Shown here: positions 1-10,006 of the stretch, piece after piece
How the letters are laid out: the number at the start of each line of letters is the position of its first letter
Position numbering within the stretch: the first letter of the stretch is position 1
Assembly: GCA_963848825.1 (NCBI GenBank)
Contig: CAWKFA010000010.1
Coordinates: forward strand, 310,001-374,000
Reading direction: 5' to 3'
Source of the DNA: CAVVSQ01 sp963848825
GTDB taxonomy: Bacteria > Planctomycetota > Planctomycetia > Gemmatales > Gemmataceae
Length of the DNA: 64,000 nucleotides
Program-made: the position numbers and the translations under genes
The notes under the pieces: generated by a model
Told to the model about the DNA's origin: nothing
What the model saw: only the letters and a program-made list of their open reading frames with translations
Databases searched by the model: none

Positions 1-1545
1 CCGACATGCTCTGCCAGCCCGACTCAAATAAAACCGCCAACGCCATTTCATGGGCATTGGACGTGATGCGCCGGGAAAAAGGTGTTCCCTTCAACTCGAA
101 CCCGCTCGGGCACTGGTCCATCGATCCCACGATGTTGCGGGTGAAGACCAGATTCACATTGTGAGCCGGCGTTGGGCCTTTGCCGAAAAGGTAATACTCT
201 TCGCCTTTCACCCCTTCGAGCGTGGCAATGTGCGGCCAGCGGCGCTGCTGTCCCCGTGGCACGGTCTCGCCATGGAAGCTGACCATCAGTTTGCGGCGGG
301 CACATTCCAGGGCCAGAATGTCGCGGAACTGAAACATCATCTGGGAGTCGCTGTTCAGATAGTCCACCTTGATCCCCTTGAATCCGAGGCGGACCAGGTA
401 ATCCAGAATTTTTTTGCGCTTTTCGGGCGTGTCGAGGTTGCGCCAACTATCCCAGCCGTACACGCTAATCATCTTGCTCCTGGCATAATCCAGCAGTTCG
501 GGAATCCACGGGATGGCCATCCATTTCTCCGGCAGATCGCCCTGATCGTTACCGAGCACCAGGGCGTTGTCGAATTCGACCCACGTCCAACCCATTTCGC
601 TGGCCAGGTCCACGAACTGCTTCATCCGGGCCAGGCTCATGTTGTTGGTTTTCGGCCCCGTCATCCAGGGAATGACATCGACCCCGGGCTTTATCCAGCT
701 CGTGTCGGCGATCTCGCTCGGAGGATTCAGATTGAGAATCAGCGTCGATTCAACCAGGGTCGACAAGCCCTTGCCGATGATGACGACCCGCCATGGTGTA
801 AGCCATGGCAGGGTGGATGTGGGTTCCTCGGCCAGCTGGAACGTGAGAATTTCGCCGAGAGCCTCGCGAAACCTCAGGTGAGCGCCCACGTAACTGCCAT
901 CGACGGCGGCCTCGGTTACGTAGGCCCAAATAACCTCTGGAGGTGCGGAAGAGCGCGGGCAGAGCCACAGGATCGTCGATGCCGACCAGCTTGGCATGAG
1001 CGTCGTAATCCCACTCGTAAATCGGGGGCTTGGCATATTTCGCGAACCAGCCCTGGGAACCCGGCGGAATGTGGAAGCTCGACGCTTCACTTAACACGGT
1101 ATGTTGTCCCGTTCCATCGATGCGATAGCGGTAGGCGACGCCGTCGTCGTAGGCCCTGAGGATGAGTCCGATCTTGCCCCCGGATTCGTTTTGAAAATCA
1201 AGCGTCAGCTCGTTCGCCCGGTTGACGCAGTCCCTTTTCTTGCCCACGGGCATGCGTGTACTTCTCGTCGACCGTTCGCGTCGACTGGCCGGTATTTTTT
1301 AGTTTCGCCGTGAAGGATCCGAGTCGCTTGAGGTTAATTCCCAGGGGTGCGCTCGGCAGCACCTCCTGGTTGTCAACCACCACTCGGCAGGACCAGGCAG
1401 CGGCCGTTGACTGGTTCCGTCTTAGCTCCACGATGATGACGATGCTTCCATTCGGGGATGCGACGGACCAGGAGGCACCGTGGCAAACGCCAGCCGACGC
1501 CACTGAACCTGCGCAAACGAGCAGCGTGGAAATAATGTACTTCAT
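1..1545 (-). CDS. Glycoside hydrolase family 97 (alpha-glucosidase/galactosidase-like), 3' end cut by the window edge, two frameshifts
   Basis: A secreted glycosidase resembling SusB-type GH97 enzymes, which hydrolyse alpha-linked sugars. A signal peptide (about residues 1-24, ending near SAGVCHGA) is followed by the GH97 N-terminal beta-sandwich and then the barrel, with KPGVDVIPWMTG, WVEFDNALVLG, VYGWDSWRN, GIKVDYLNSDSQMM and VSFHGETVPRGQQRRWPH in order. The reading frame changes twice. Near 1251-1256 DEKYT continues as MPVGKKRDC after one extra base. Near 936-943 ALFRTS continues as EVIWAYVTEAAVDG, again after one extra base. Both flanks remain strongly GH97-like, so I treat these as sequence errors. 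The gene is still open at position 1, and about 510 residues are visible. Exact substrate is not readable from sequence. Confidence 0.9.
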
Positions 1546-1808
1546 AGGATGAAAGCCTGTATTGGCACCGTGGAGATTTCGCCCGACCTTGGCCGCTCGC
1601 CGGTGGCGACCGCGAAAGAGTCACGTATTGGTGAGGCTGCCCTGCCCTTAGTTGTATTCGGTTGACGGCTAACTGCGAACGCGCCGGGGACACTAATCCT
1701 GATGCACCGGAACAATCGCGCGGGCGTTCGCATGAAGTCGCCGCCGCTTGACGGCCACCCCGTCTGCGGCTAGAGCGAATAGTGTAAACCAACTGGTGGA
1801 GATTTGTC

Positions 1809-2600
1809 ATGAAACGTGTTTTGGCCCTGGCGTTTTTCCTGCTCGCTCTGGTCCTGGCAAATCAGGCGTGTTCCGGGGAGCCGCCTGCCGGATTTGTCTC
1901 GATGTTCAACGGCAAGGACCTTATGGGCTGGGCTGGCAGCGACGCCTATTGGAAGGTCGAGAACGGCGTTCTTACCGGCACGGCGGATGGCACGCTCAAG
2001 TACAATCGTTTCATTGTCTGGAAGGGCGGCAACATCAAGAACTTTGAATGGCGCGCGCAAGGTCCGGGTCTCGGACGGCGGCAATAGCGGCCTGCAATAC
2101 CGCAGCGTCGAGCGGCCAGACCTGGGCGACTGGGTGGTCGTCGGTTATCAGTGCGACGTAGTCCCCAACCGCGCCGATTACAACGGCATGCTCTATGAAG
2201 AGCGCGGGCGGCGCATCCTGCGCATACGGGCGAAAAAGTCATCATCGATACGGCGGGCCAGCCCTGGGTCGTCGGCCAGTTTCCACTCAAGTTATTCAGG
2301 GCGGGCGAGTGGCACGATTTCCGCGTCCTCGTTGAAGGAAACCATCATCAGCACTGGATCGACGGCCATCCAACGGTGGATGTGATCGATCTCGACGAAA
2401 AAGGCCGGAAGCTCGATGGCATTCTCGGCATGCAAGTGCACGTCGGGCCGCCAATGAAGATCGAGTTCAAAGATCTGTTCCTCAAGAAGTTGGCAGACGA
2501 TCTGCCGATCATGAGCGCCGTGCAGGCCAAGGTGCCGGCGGACGCGGTGAAGGTGGTGCCTCAGGGCAAGGACAAGGCGAAGAAACCCATGGAGAATTGA
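1809..2600 (+). CDS. DUF1080 (3-keto-disaccharide hydrolase-like) secreted protein, two frameshifts
   Basis: A DUF1080 protein, the concanavalin-like fold that is very abundant in Planctomycetota and is linked to sugar hydrolysis (3-keto-disaccharide hydrolase family). The ATG follows GGAG by 8 nt. A lipoprotein or Sec-type signal (residues 1-22, ending near ANQACSG) precedes FVSMFNGKDLMGWAG and WKVENGVLTGTADGT. The frame moves near 2052-2058 (one extra base in GCGCGCGCAA restores FEWRAKVRVSDGGNSGLQYRS) and near 2218-2224 (one missing base at CTGCGCAT restores RRILAHTGEKVIIDTAG). The C-terminal part has the family pattern GMQVHVGPPMKIEFKDLFLK and a Lys-rich tail. The protein is about 263 residues when joined. 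Likely periplasmic; the substrate is unknown. Confidence 0.88.
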
Positions 2601-2665
2601 GCTAACTTGGCGCTTCGCTCGACGGGTTCAAGCCGACCAGGTCCGCGCTTCGACGGGGGCAAGGC

Positions 2666-3253
2666 TTACTTTTTGTTCAATTCGTCAACGACTGTTTTCT
2701 GGAATGCTTCGTCTTCCGGATCGATCTTGGACGGAAACCGCGCGACGACCTCACCACTTCGGGCAACGAGGAACTTTTCGAAGTTCCAGCCGATTTTACC
2801 GGCGAATTTCGGGTTGGTCTCCTTGCCGGTCAGCAGTTTGTATAGCGGGCAGGCGTTAGCGCCGTTGACATCGACCTTGGCGAGCATGGGAAAGGTGACA
2901 CCATAGTTTTGCTGACAGAATTGGGCGATTTCCTGGTTCGTGCCCGGTTCCTGTCCGCCAAACTGGTTGCAAGGCACGCCTAACACCACGAGTCCCTGCT
3001 GGGCATGCCGCGCATAGAGGGCTTGCAACGATTTGTATTGCGGAGTGTAACCGCATTCGCTGGCGACATTGACGATCAGGACCACACTGCCCTGGAACTT
3101 GGCCAGATCGACCTCTTTGCCATCGAGGCCGGTCATCTTGAAATTAAGCACGGCAGCCACTTTTTTAGCTCCCACTTCTTGCGCACCGCCCAGCATGGTC
3201 AAACCGAAGAGAAACAGGCTAACCGGCGCAATCATCTTGATAGAGCGATACAT
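2666..3253 (-). CDS. Glutathione peroxidase family protein, exported
   Basis: A complete 195-residue thiol peroxidase of the glutathione peroxidase family, which reduces peroxides using thioredoxin or glutathione. A hydrophobic leader (residues 1-25) suggests export. The three family signatures are in order: NVASECGYTPQY with the peroxidatic Cys (Cys, not selenocysteine), VLGVPCNQFGGQEPG with the conserved Gln and a second Cys, and IGWNFEKFLV with the conserved Trp-Asn pair. No frameshift is seen. It stands alone, converging with the DUF1080 gene and divergent from the secretin-N-like gene. The missing selenocysteine is normal for bacterial members. Confidence 0.95.
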   Translation of the reverse strand: MYRSIKMIAPVSLFLFGLTMLGGAQEVGAKKVAAVLNFKMTGLDGKEVDLAKFQGSVVLIVNVASECGYTPQYKSLQALYARHAQQGLVVLGVPCNQFGGQEPGTNQEIAQFCQQNYGVTFPMLAKVDVNGANACPLYKLLTGKETNPKFAGKIGWNFEKFLVARSGEVVARFPSKIDPEDEAFQKTVVDELNKK

Positions 3254-3417
3254 GGATTGAACCTCGTTTTAGTTGGGATGGCAAACCATCATTTTTCCCA
3301 GGGTACATCAACAAATCTATCATTTTCTTTTAATGATATCTCTCACCGGTTCTTAACGGCTCGCACGTTAAGGTACACCTCGTCATTTCTCGCACGATTG
3401 TACCAGAGGATCTTGCC

Positions 3418-4667
3418 ATGCCACACTTGATTTCCAGCACCCTGAAATCAGTTTGTCTACTTTTGTGCATGGAAGGAGCCTCTTACGTCGAAGTCGACGA
3501 CGACCGCAACGCGCCAGTTATGATTGCACCCTCCGGCGACAAACAAACCGTCATCGCTCCGATCGACGCGGAAACAAAGAAAACCGAAGACAATGCCAAC
3601 TCTTCTATCACGATCACAGCCATCGGCAACAAATTGATCATCACCAGTGAAGATCCAATTGCTTTGAACATGGCGACCGAGCTGGTGAGGCTGGTCACGC
3701 AGAATAAGACGTCTGGCGATTTTCAGATCATCCGCCTCAAACACGCCAATGCGGTAGAAACGGCCAGGATCATCGACGAACTCTTTAACGGCGCCAAGGC
3801 GAACGGCGGCGGTTTTGGCGGTCGGGGCCAGGGCGGTGGCGGCGGACCGGGCGCGGACTTTGGCGGCATGCAAAATATCATGGGCGCCATGGGACAGGGC
3901 AGCGGGGCTGCCCCGGCTCGTGTCGAACGTGTGCGCGTGGTGCCCGATCCGGCTACCAATGCTCTGTTCGTTCAGGCCAGCACCCTTGACATGCTCACCA
4001 TTCGCCGCTTGATTTCCCAACATGTCGATGCGGGGCTTAACGATGCCGAAGCCATCATCAAGACCTTTGTCATCGGACCGCTCAAGTACGCCAACGCGAC
4101 CGACGTCGCCTATGTCATCAAGAGCGTTTATCGCGAAAGCATGAACAATAGCCCGCGCGGAGGCAGTGAAATATCGAGCCCGTTCACTGGCGCGCACTTC
4201 TCCCGCGACCAACATGGACGCCAATGGCAACCCCAAGGGGGTCAGCCTGTCGCTCGGCGTCGATGAAAAGACCAACAACCTCATCATGGCTTGCTCTACC
4301 ACAATGTACATCGGACGTCAAAAAGCTGGTCGACCAAATGGAAGCCGCCGCTGAAAACACCAAGCAGACCGTCAAGGTGGTCCCGATCATGGGAATCGAT
4401 CCCGCTCTGGTCCAACGCGCACTCGAAGCGATTCAGGGCCACACCTTGACCAGTCGCGGAATGAACGACTCAACGAATCGCGGCAATTCCATGTTCAATG
4501 GTACCGGTATGGGGCCGGGCGCGGGAAACAATGGCATGCAAGGCGGGCAGGGCAATTTTGGGGCGGGCCTTCAGGGGAGCGGCGGCGTATTTACGCCAGG
4601 CATTAATCGCGCTCCAGGCGGCAGTGCTGCGCCCGGCGTCATCGTTGTCCCCGGCGGTGGGGGATGA
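3418..4667 (+). CDS. Secretin N-domain repeat protein without a visible secretin pore domain, two frameshifts
   Basis: Two to three N0/N1-type secretin domains are visible, as in GspD and PilQ: FQIIRLKHANAVETARIIDE, then VVPDPATNALFVQAS with TIRRLISQHVDAG, then TFVIGPLKYANATDVAYVIK with SLGVDEKTNNLIMACS and DVKKLVDQMEAA. Gly-rich linkers separate them (around residues 130-160 and the last 70 residues). The frame changes near 4190-4196 (extra base in GGCGCGCACT) and near 4308-4311 (extra A in TGTACATCG restores TTMYSDVKKL). The protein stops at about 415 residues in a Gly/Pro-rich tail with no recognisable C-terminal secretin beta-domain, so a periplasmic scaffold role is more likely than an outer-membrane pore. 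The true start may lie upstream, because no clear signal peptide precedes the first domain. Confidence 0.72.
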
Positions 4668-4672
4668 GCGTT

Positions 4673-4860
4673 TCTTAGCTACAGACCTGCTTCACCGGCC
4701 GGGCAAGCCTGGACAGCCGGCCGGGGTCGGGTTCCGGCGAGCGTAATCTTGTTTAGCTACAGATCTGCCTCACCGGCCGGCCGAGGTCGGGAGGTCGCGA
4801 GGTTATCGTTGCTTGGCTACTGACCTGCTTTACCGACCGGACGAGCCGGCCGGGTCGGAG
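4673..4860 (+). repeat. Three imperfect direct repeats, 78 and 60 bp apart
   Basis: Three related segments start near 4674, 4752 and 4812. Each reads approximately TTAGCTACAGACCTGCTTCA followed by CCGGCCGG-type runs and a GGTCGG block. They sit between the secretin-N-like gene and the response regulator gene. Later copies have drifted (for example TTGGCTACTGACCTGC). They are GC-rich and partly self-complementary around CCGGCCGG. The function is unknown; decayed tandem duplication or a structured leader are both possible. Confidence 0.6.
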
Positions 4861-5021
4861 GCAGACAAACCAAATCTGAAGAACATCGCTGCGTGCAGTA
4901 AATCTTGGTCGAGCGCGTGGTGTTCTTTTCTGAAATCGACAAACGGTCCTTTGCATTTCCCGGCACGCGATACAATTCACATTGTGAAGTTGTTGTTAGC
5001 GCCCCCAGAAGGGACCTGCCC

Positions 5022-5693
5022 ATGGAAATTCTGGTTATCGAAGACGATTTGGTGATTGGCAAGGCCGTGCAGCAAGGCATCACGGAAGCCGGCCATGAGT
5101 GTGTCTGGGTCAAGGATAGCGGCACCGGCTCGGAGCAGGCCATGACCCAGCGGTTTGACGTGATCGTCCTCGATTTAATGATTCCCGGCGAGCCGGGCAT
5201 GGTTCTCCTGGAAAACCTTCGTAAGGAGGGGGTCACGACGCCGGTTTTGATATTATCGGCACTGGGATCGGTGGAAGATCGTGTGAAAGGGTTGCAGACC
5301 GGCGCGGACGATTACTTGGTCAAGCCTTTCGCCCTGCCGGAGTTGCTGGCTCGTCTGGACGCCATTCGCCGACGCGCGGCGAACAAACCGGCAGCGGTGT
5401 TGCAAGCCGGCGACATGGTGCTGGACCTGGCCACCCGACGGGTCACCCGCGGGGAGTTTGAAATCGACCTCACGCCCACGGAGTTCAGCATCTTCGAGCT
5501 GCTCATGCGCCATGCCGGCCAGGTGGTCACGCGTAAAATGTTGTGCGAAAGTTTATGGGAATCCGATTGGGAGGGGACCACCAACGTCATCGAGGTGCAT
5601 ATCAATCGCCTGCGCGGCAAACTACAGCGTGGTTCCAAGGAGCCATTGATCCACACGGTTCGGGGACGTGGTTATGCTCTTCGCGCGCCTTAA
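5022..5693 (+). CDS. OmpR/PhoB-family response regulator
   Basis: A 223-residue DNA-binding response regulator. The receiver domain (1-120) has acidic pocket E7/D8/D9, predicted phosphorylation site D51 in VIVLDLMIPGEPG and the conserved Lys in YLVKPFALPELLAR. A winged-helix domain follows (about 125-222) with LTPTEFSIFELLMRHAGQVV, NVIEVHINRLRGKL and HTVRGRGYAL. I chose the ATG at 5022 because it begins exactly at the receiver domain; longer in-frame starts upstream add only unconserved residues. The 3' end overlaps the histidine kinase gene by 20 nt, so the two are coupled and are almost certainly partners. The target genes are unknown. Confidence 0.93.
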   Translation: MEILVIEDDLVIGKAVQQGITEAGHECVWVKDSGTGSEQAMTQRFDVIVLDLMIPGEPGMVLLENLRKEGVTTPVLILSALGSVEDRVKGLQTGADDYLVKPFALPELLARLDAIRRRAANKPAAVLQAGDMVLDLATRRVTRGEFEIDLTPTEFSIFELLMRHAGQVVTRKMLCESLWESDWEGTTNVIEVHINRLRGKLQRGSKEPLIHTVRGRGYALRAP

Positions 5694-7086
5694 GCCCATC
5701 TTTCAGACGTTGCGCTTTCGACTGACCGCGTGGGTCACCCTGGTGGTGGTGCTCATCGTTGGCATCGCGATGTTGTCGGTCCGCGAACTGGTGCTACGCA
5801 CGATCTATACGGAGTTCGATCAGCGCCTGCTGCAAGACATGGAAGGCGTCAATACAGCAGTCCAGCAGTTTTTTCCCCAGGAAAAGCCGCTCTTTTACCA
5901 GGCCATGACCCTCAAGGCGATGGGACATCTGCACGTGGACTGGTTCGTGCAACTGTTCGACGACAAGGGCAAGCTCATCTGGGGTAGCCCCAACGTCGAC
6001 AAGTTAAAACTCAAACCCTTAACGTTGCCTGTCGCCGAAAAAAACTTGCGCGATGACGGTTCCGTGCGCTTGCTGGAGGCGAAGGTCGACGACCCCGGGC
6101 TGCCGCCGATGATTCTCCGCCTCGGGAGCACCCGGCTATCAATGGATGACGACATCGCCCTGCTCAACTGGATCATGATTTTGGCGTCGGCGCTAATTCT
6201 CGTCCTGGCCCCAGTAAGCGGTTACTTCCTTGCCGGCCGCGCCACCCGGCCTCTGAGCTGGATCATAGCCACCACTGCACGCCTTGAACCCATGAAACTG
6301 TCGGAACGCCTGCCGATTCGCGGCACCGGCGACGAACTCGACCAGTTGTCCGAGACCATCAACGGCATGCTCGACCGCATTGGCAATTACATCGATAGCA
6401 ACCGGGATTTCATTGCCAATGCGGCCCACGAGCTGCGCTCGCCGCTGGCGGCAATTCGCGGGTCGGTTGATGTGGCGCTCGACCGGCCCCGCTCTTTCGA
6501 AGAATATTCAGGCCTGCTCGTCGATGTCGCCGAGGAATGCGCTCGGCTGACGAACCTGGTCAACCGTTTGCTCCTCCTCGCCGAAGGGGACGCCGGCCGT
6601 TTGGCGGCGGGCGACCAGCGTGCGCAGCTCGACCGTGTCGTGCGCGACGCCGTGAACATGTTCGAAGCGGTGGCCGAGTCCAAAGGGGTGGAGCTCAAAC
6701 TCAAGAACCTGGCGCCGGTGGCGGTGCCCGGTGAGGAATACCATTTGCGCCAGGTGGTGCGTAACTTGCTAGACAACGCCATAAAATTTACACCGGCCCC
6801 AGGATCAGTCACTGTAGATCTTGTTTGGGAGCCGGGCAAAACAGAAACGAAGTTGCGGATCAGCGACTCCGGCATGGGCATCTCCAGTGAAGATTTGCCC
6901 CGGATTTTCGAACGCTTTTACCGTAGCGACAAGTCGCGCAGTCGCGACCAAAACCAGAACCCAGGCGGCAATGGGCTGGGGCTGGCGATCTGCCACGCCA
7001 TTGTCACGGCCCTGGACGGCACCATCGACGTCGAAAGCAAACCCGGCCATGGCAGCGTTTTCACTGTCACGTTGCCCGTGGCCTAG
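5674..7086 (+). CDS. Sensor histidine kinase with HAMP domain
   Basis: The membrane partner of the preceding regulator, about 470 residues. TM1 is near residues 15-37 (LTAWVTLVVVLIVGIAML), a periplasmic sensor region runs to about 160, and TM2 is near 165-188 (IMILASALILVLAPVSGYFL). A HAMP region follows, then the H-box NAAHELRSPLAAIRG with the phospho-accepting His, the N-box NLLDNAIKFTP, the G1 box DSGMGIS, the F-box IFERFYRSD and the G2 box GNGLGLAICHAIV. All catalytic motifs are present, so it should be active. ATG 5674 is preferred; GTG 5668 is an alternative. Ligand unknown. Confidence 0.94.
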   Translation: MLFARLKPIFQTLRFRLTAWVTLVVVLIVGIAMLSVRELVLRTIYTEFDQRLLQDMEGVNTAVQQFFPQEKPLFYQAMTLKAMGHLHVDWFVQLFDDKGKLIWGSPNVDKLKLKPLTLPVAEKNLRDDGSVRLLEAKVDDPGLPPMILRLGSTRLSMDDDIALLNWIMILASALILVLAPVSGYFLAGRATRPLSWIIATTARLEPMKLSERLPIRGTGDELDQLSETINGMLDRIGNYIDSNRDFIANAAHELRSPLAAIRGSVDVALDRPRSFEEYSGLLVDVAEECARLTNLVNRLLLLAEGDAGRLAAGDQRAQLDRVVRDAVNMFEAVAESKGVELKLKNLAPVAVPGEEYHLRQVVRNLLDNAIKFTPAPGSVTVDLVWEPGKTETKLRISDSGMGISSEDLPRIFERFYRSDKSRSRDQNQNPGGNGLGLAICHAIVTALDGTIDVESKPGHGSVFTVTLPVA

Positions 7087-7168
7087 CGGTCTGTTTTCTT
7101 GACATGCTCTCCCCTTTCCAAGATAAAGAAGACGTGGAGCCCCTCTTACCGCAGGAACACGCATACCC

Positions 7169-8448
7169 ATGAAACTGGCTCAAGGAACGACCGTCATCAC
7201 CAACGGCCAGCTCATTCCCGGCACCGGAGCGCGGCCGACGCCTCAAGCGGCGCTGATGATCCGCGACGGACGCATCGTTTTTGTTGGCTCGGCCGCCTCC
7301 ATGCCGGCTTTGCCGGCGGACGCCCGTCGCATCGATGCGCCGGGGGCACCATCATGCCCGGCATGGTGGAGGCGAATTTTCGACCCACCTATTTCAATAT
7401 CATTCAGCTCGAAGATCTCGACATCAAATATCCCGTTGAATATGTCACGTTGCTGGCAGCCGCCAATGCACGCACGGCGCTGGTCTGCGGCTATACCGCG
7501 GCGCAATCGGGAGGCAGCGTTTTCAACATCGATGTCTGGCTCAAAAAGGCCATCGACAACGATTTGATTCCCGGTCCACGACTGGCGGCAAGCGGCCCCG
7601 AGATCTGCGGTGCCGGCGGCACCATGGACTGGAACCCTGATTTTCGCAAGATCGGCATGGAAGGGCTGGTCATGCTGATCAATGGTCCCGATGAGGCCCG
7701 CGCCGCCGTGCGCCGGTTGGTAAAAAACGGCGCCGAGTGGGTAAAAACGTACCCAACAGGGGATGCCGCGACGGTGGAGACCAACGATCAACATAGCCTG
7801 TGCATGACCTTTGAGGAAATGCAAGCGGTCGTCGCGACGGCCCACAACCATCGCCGCAAAGTGACGGGACATTGCCGGGCCACCGAGGGCATTAAAAACG
7901 CCCTCCGTGCCGGCTACGACACCATCGACCATGCCACTTTTCTCGATAACGAGGCCCTCGACCTCCTCCTTGAAAAGAATATCCCCGTGGTGCCGGGCAT
8001 TTATTTCGAACACGCCAGCGTTGCCCATGGCCCGGAGTTCGGCATGTCGCGGCGGGTGGTAGATGCGCACAAGGAGACGCTCGAGGCGGGCATTACCAGT
8101 GCCCGGCTAATCAACAAAGCCGGTGGCCGCCTGGCCATGGGGGGGAATTATGGCTTTGCCTGGAACCCGCATGGCACCTACGCCAGGGAGCTTTCTTTTT
8201 TCGTGAAAACAGTGGGCCTGTCGCCGCTGGAGACCATCACCTGCGCGACGCGGACCGGTGCCGAGATTCTTGGCCGCGACAAGGAAATCGGTACGCTGGA
8301 GACCGGAAAGCTGGCCGACGTGCTGGTGATCGCCGGCGATGTCCTGAACGACATCAGTGTGCTGGAAGATCGAGCGCGCTTCATTGCCGTGCTGCAAGGC
8401 GGCGTGGTGAAAGCCGGAGAAATGGCGGGACGCCCGGGGGAAGCTTGA
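7169..8448 (+). CDS. Amidohydrolase family protein (imidazolonepropionase-like), one frameshift, altered metal motif
   Basis: A TIM-barrel amidohydrolase of about 425 residues. The N-terminal beta-sandwich part (TTVITNGQLIPGTGA, RDGRIVFVG) is in one frame. Near 7336-7346, in GCGCCGGGGGCACC, one missing base moves it into the frame that reads GGTIMPGMVEAN and runs to the stop. The usual HxH metal-binding pair after PGMVEA is replaced by ANFRPTYFN, so both His ligands appear to be missing. Later expected residues are present: WVKTYPTGDAA with Lys, TGHCRAT and TIDHATF with His. The C-terminal LETGKLADVLVIAGD is typical of the superfamily. It lies 55 nt upstream of the LarA-like gene on the same strand, which suggests co-transcription. 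Substrate unknown. Confidence 0.82.
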
Positions 8449-8503
8449 CGGCTAGCGGGACGCGCGGACCAGAGTCCGCGTTCTTGTTTCAAGAGAGCGA
8501 TTC

Positions 8504-9817
8504 ATGGAATATTTGCACGAGGGTTCGCCGACGACGGACATATCGGAAGCACGCGCGGCTGAACTCGTTGACAATTTGCTCGAGCAGTTACGCCGCGAGC
8601 ACCGCTGCGCCGGGTGCTTATTCTGCCGCCCGACATCACCCGCATGCATTCCTGGGCCGGTTTTCTGACTTGCCAGCTCTATCACGAAGCTGCGCGACAC
8701 CGCCACCGTCGTCATCCTGCCTGCGATCGGCACCCACACACCCATGACCGACGCGGAAATCACACGTATGTTTCCTGGCATTCCGCGTAATCTTTTTCAG
8801 GCGCATGACTGGCGCCACGGCGTTGTTTCGCTGGGAGAGGTGCCGGCCGCATTTATTCACCGCCAGTCCGAGGGCAAGCTGGATTTCAGCGCACGTGTGG
8901 AAGTGGATCGTCTGCTGGTCGAGCAACCCTGGGACGTAATTCTTTCCGTCGGACAACTGGTGCCCCACGAAGTCATCGGCATCGCCAACCACAACAAAAA
9001 CGTCTTCATCGGCGCCGGCGGCAGCGACCTCATCAATCGCTCACACTGGCTTGGCGCGGTTTACGGCATCGAGCGCATCATGGGCAGGGCCGATACGCCG
9101 GTGCGTGCCGTCCTTAACTATGCTTCCGAGCACCTGGCTGCCCATTTGCCGCTGGTTTATCTTTTGACCGTACGCGCACGCGTGCCGGAGGGAGAGATTG
9201 TCACACGCGGTATTTACGCCGGTAATGATCTGGCCTGCTTTTATCGGGGTGCGACACTGTGCGCGCAGGTAAACCTGGACCGCCTGGAGCGGGCGCCCCG
9301 GAAAGTTGTGGTTTATCTCGATCCACTTGAATATAAGTCCACATGGCTGGGAAATAAGGCGATTTACCGGACGCGGATGGCCATTGCCGATGACGGCGAG
9401 TTGATTGTGTTGGCCCCAGGGGTGCGCGAGTTTGGCGAAGACCGAGCTATCGATCAGCTCATCCGCCGTTTCGGCTATCGCGGCACGCCCAACACCCTCG
9501 AACAGGTGCGCCGCGAGCCTGATTTGGCAAACAACCTGTCCGCCGCGGCCCATCTCATTCATGGCTCCTCGGAGGGGCGCTTTACGATCACTTATTGTCC
9601 AGGGCATCTCAGTCGCGCCGATATCGAAGGCGCTGGTTTTCGTTATGGCGACCTTACTGCCATGAGCGAACGTTACGCGCCGGCACGCCTTGCGGATGGT
9701 TGGAACACCATGCCCAATGGGGAGGAGATCTTTTACGTGTCGAACCCCGCGCTGGGGCTTTGGTGTACGGCGGACAGAATGGACCCGGACCCCACGCTAG
9801 TCGCCAGTTCTCGTTAG
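8504..9817 (+). CDS. LarA/DUF2088-like protein (lactate racemase N-terminal domain family), two frameshifts
   Basis: Resembles the N-terminal catalytic domain of the nickel-pincer lactate racemase LarA and its DUF2088 relatives, which racemise or epimerise 2-hydroxy acids. ATG 8504 begins MEYLHEGSPTTDIS. The frame changes near 8602-8606 (one base missing in CACCGCTGCGCC restores EHPLRRVLILPPDITRMHS) and near 8684-8688 (one extra base restores QLYHKLRDTATVVILPAIG). The family pattern PPDITR and GTHTPMTDAEI is intact, and the rest is open to 9817, about 437 residues. It may share a transcript with the upstream amidohydrolase. I cannot identify the substrate, and I see no larB, larC or larE accessory genes in the window. 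Confidence 0.8.
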
Positions 9818-10006
9818 CTTCTTCGTCGGCCAAGGATTTTTAGCCTTTTTCGGCATTCCCAAGGCGTTTTACCGCTCTGTATCGTCTTTAGCTTGGTCGG
9901 ACCCTCGTTGTCCTTCGGGCAAGCTATGGGCGCAAGTTCGCGTTCTGGTCGCGTTTCCAATAAATACCGTGTCCACCGATCCTTTCTCTCCTGGAGGTGA
10001 AGTCCC

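Noticed and set aside
2666..3253. Selenocysteine glutathione peroxidase
   Set aside because: The active-site codon encodes Cys in NVASECGYT and the frame is uninterrupted.
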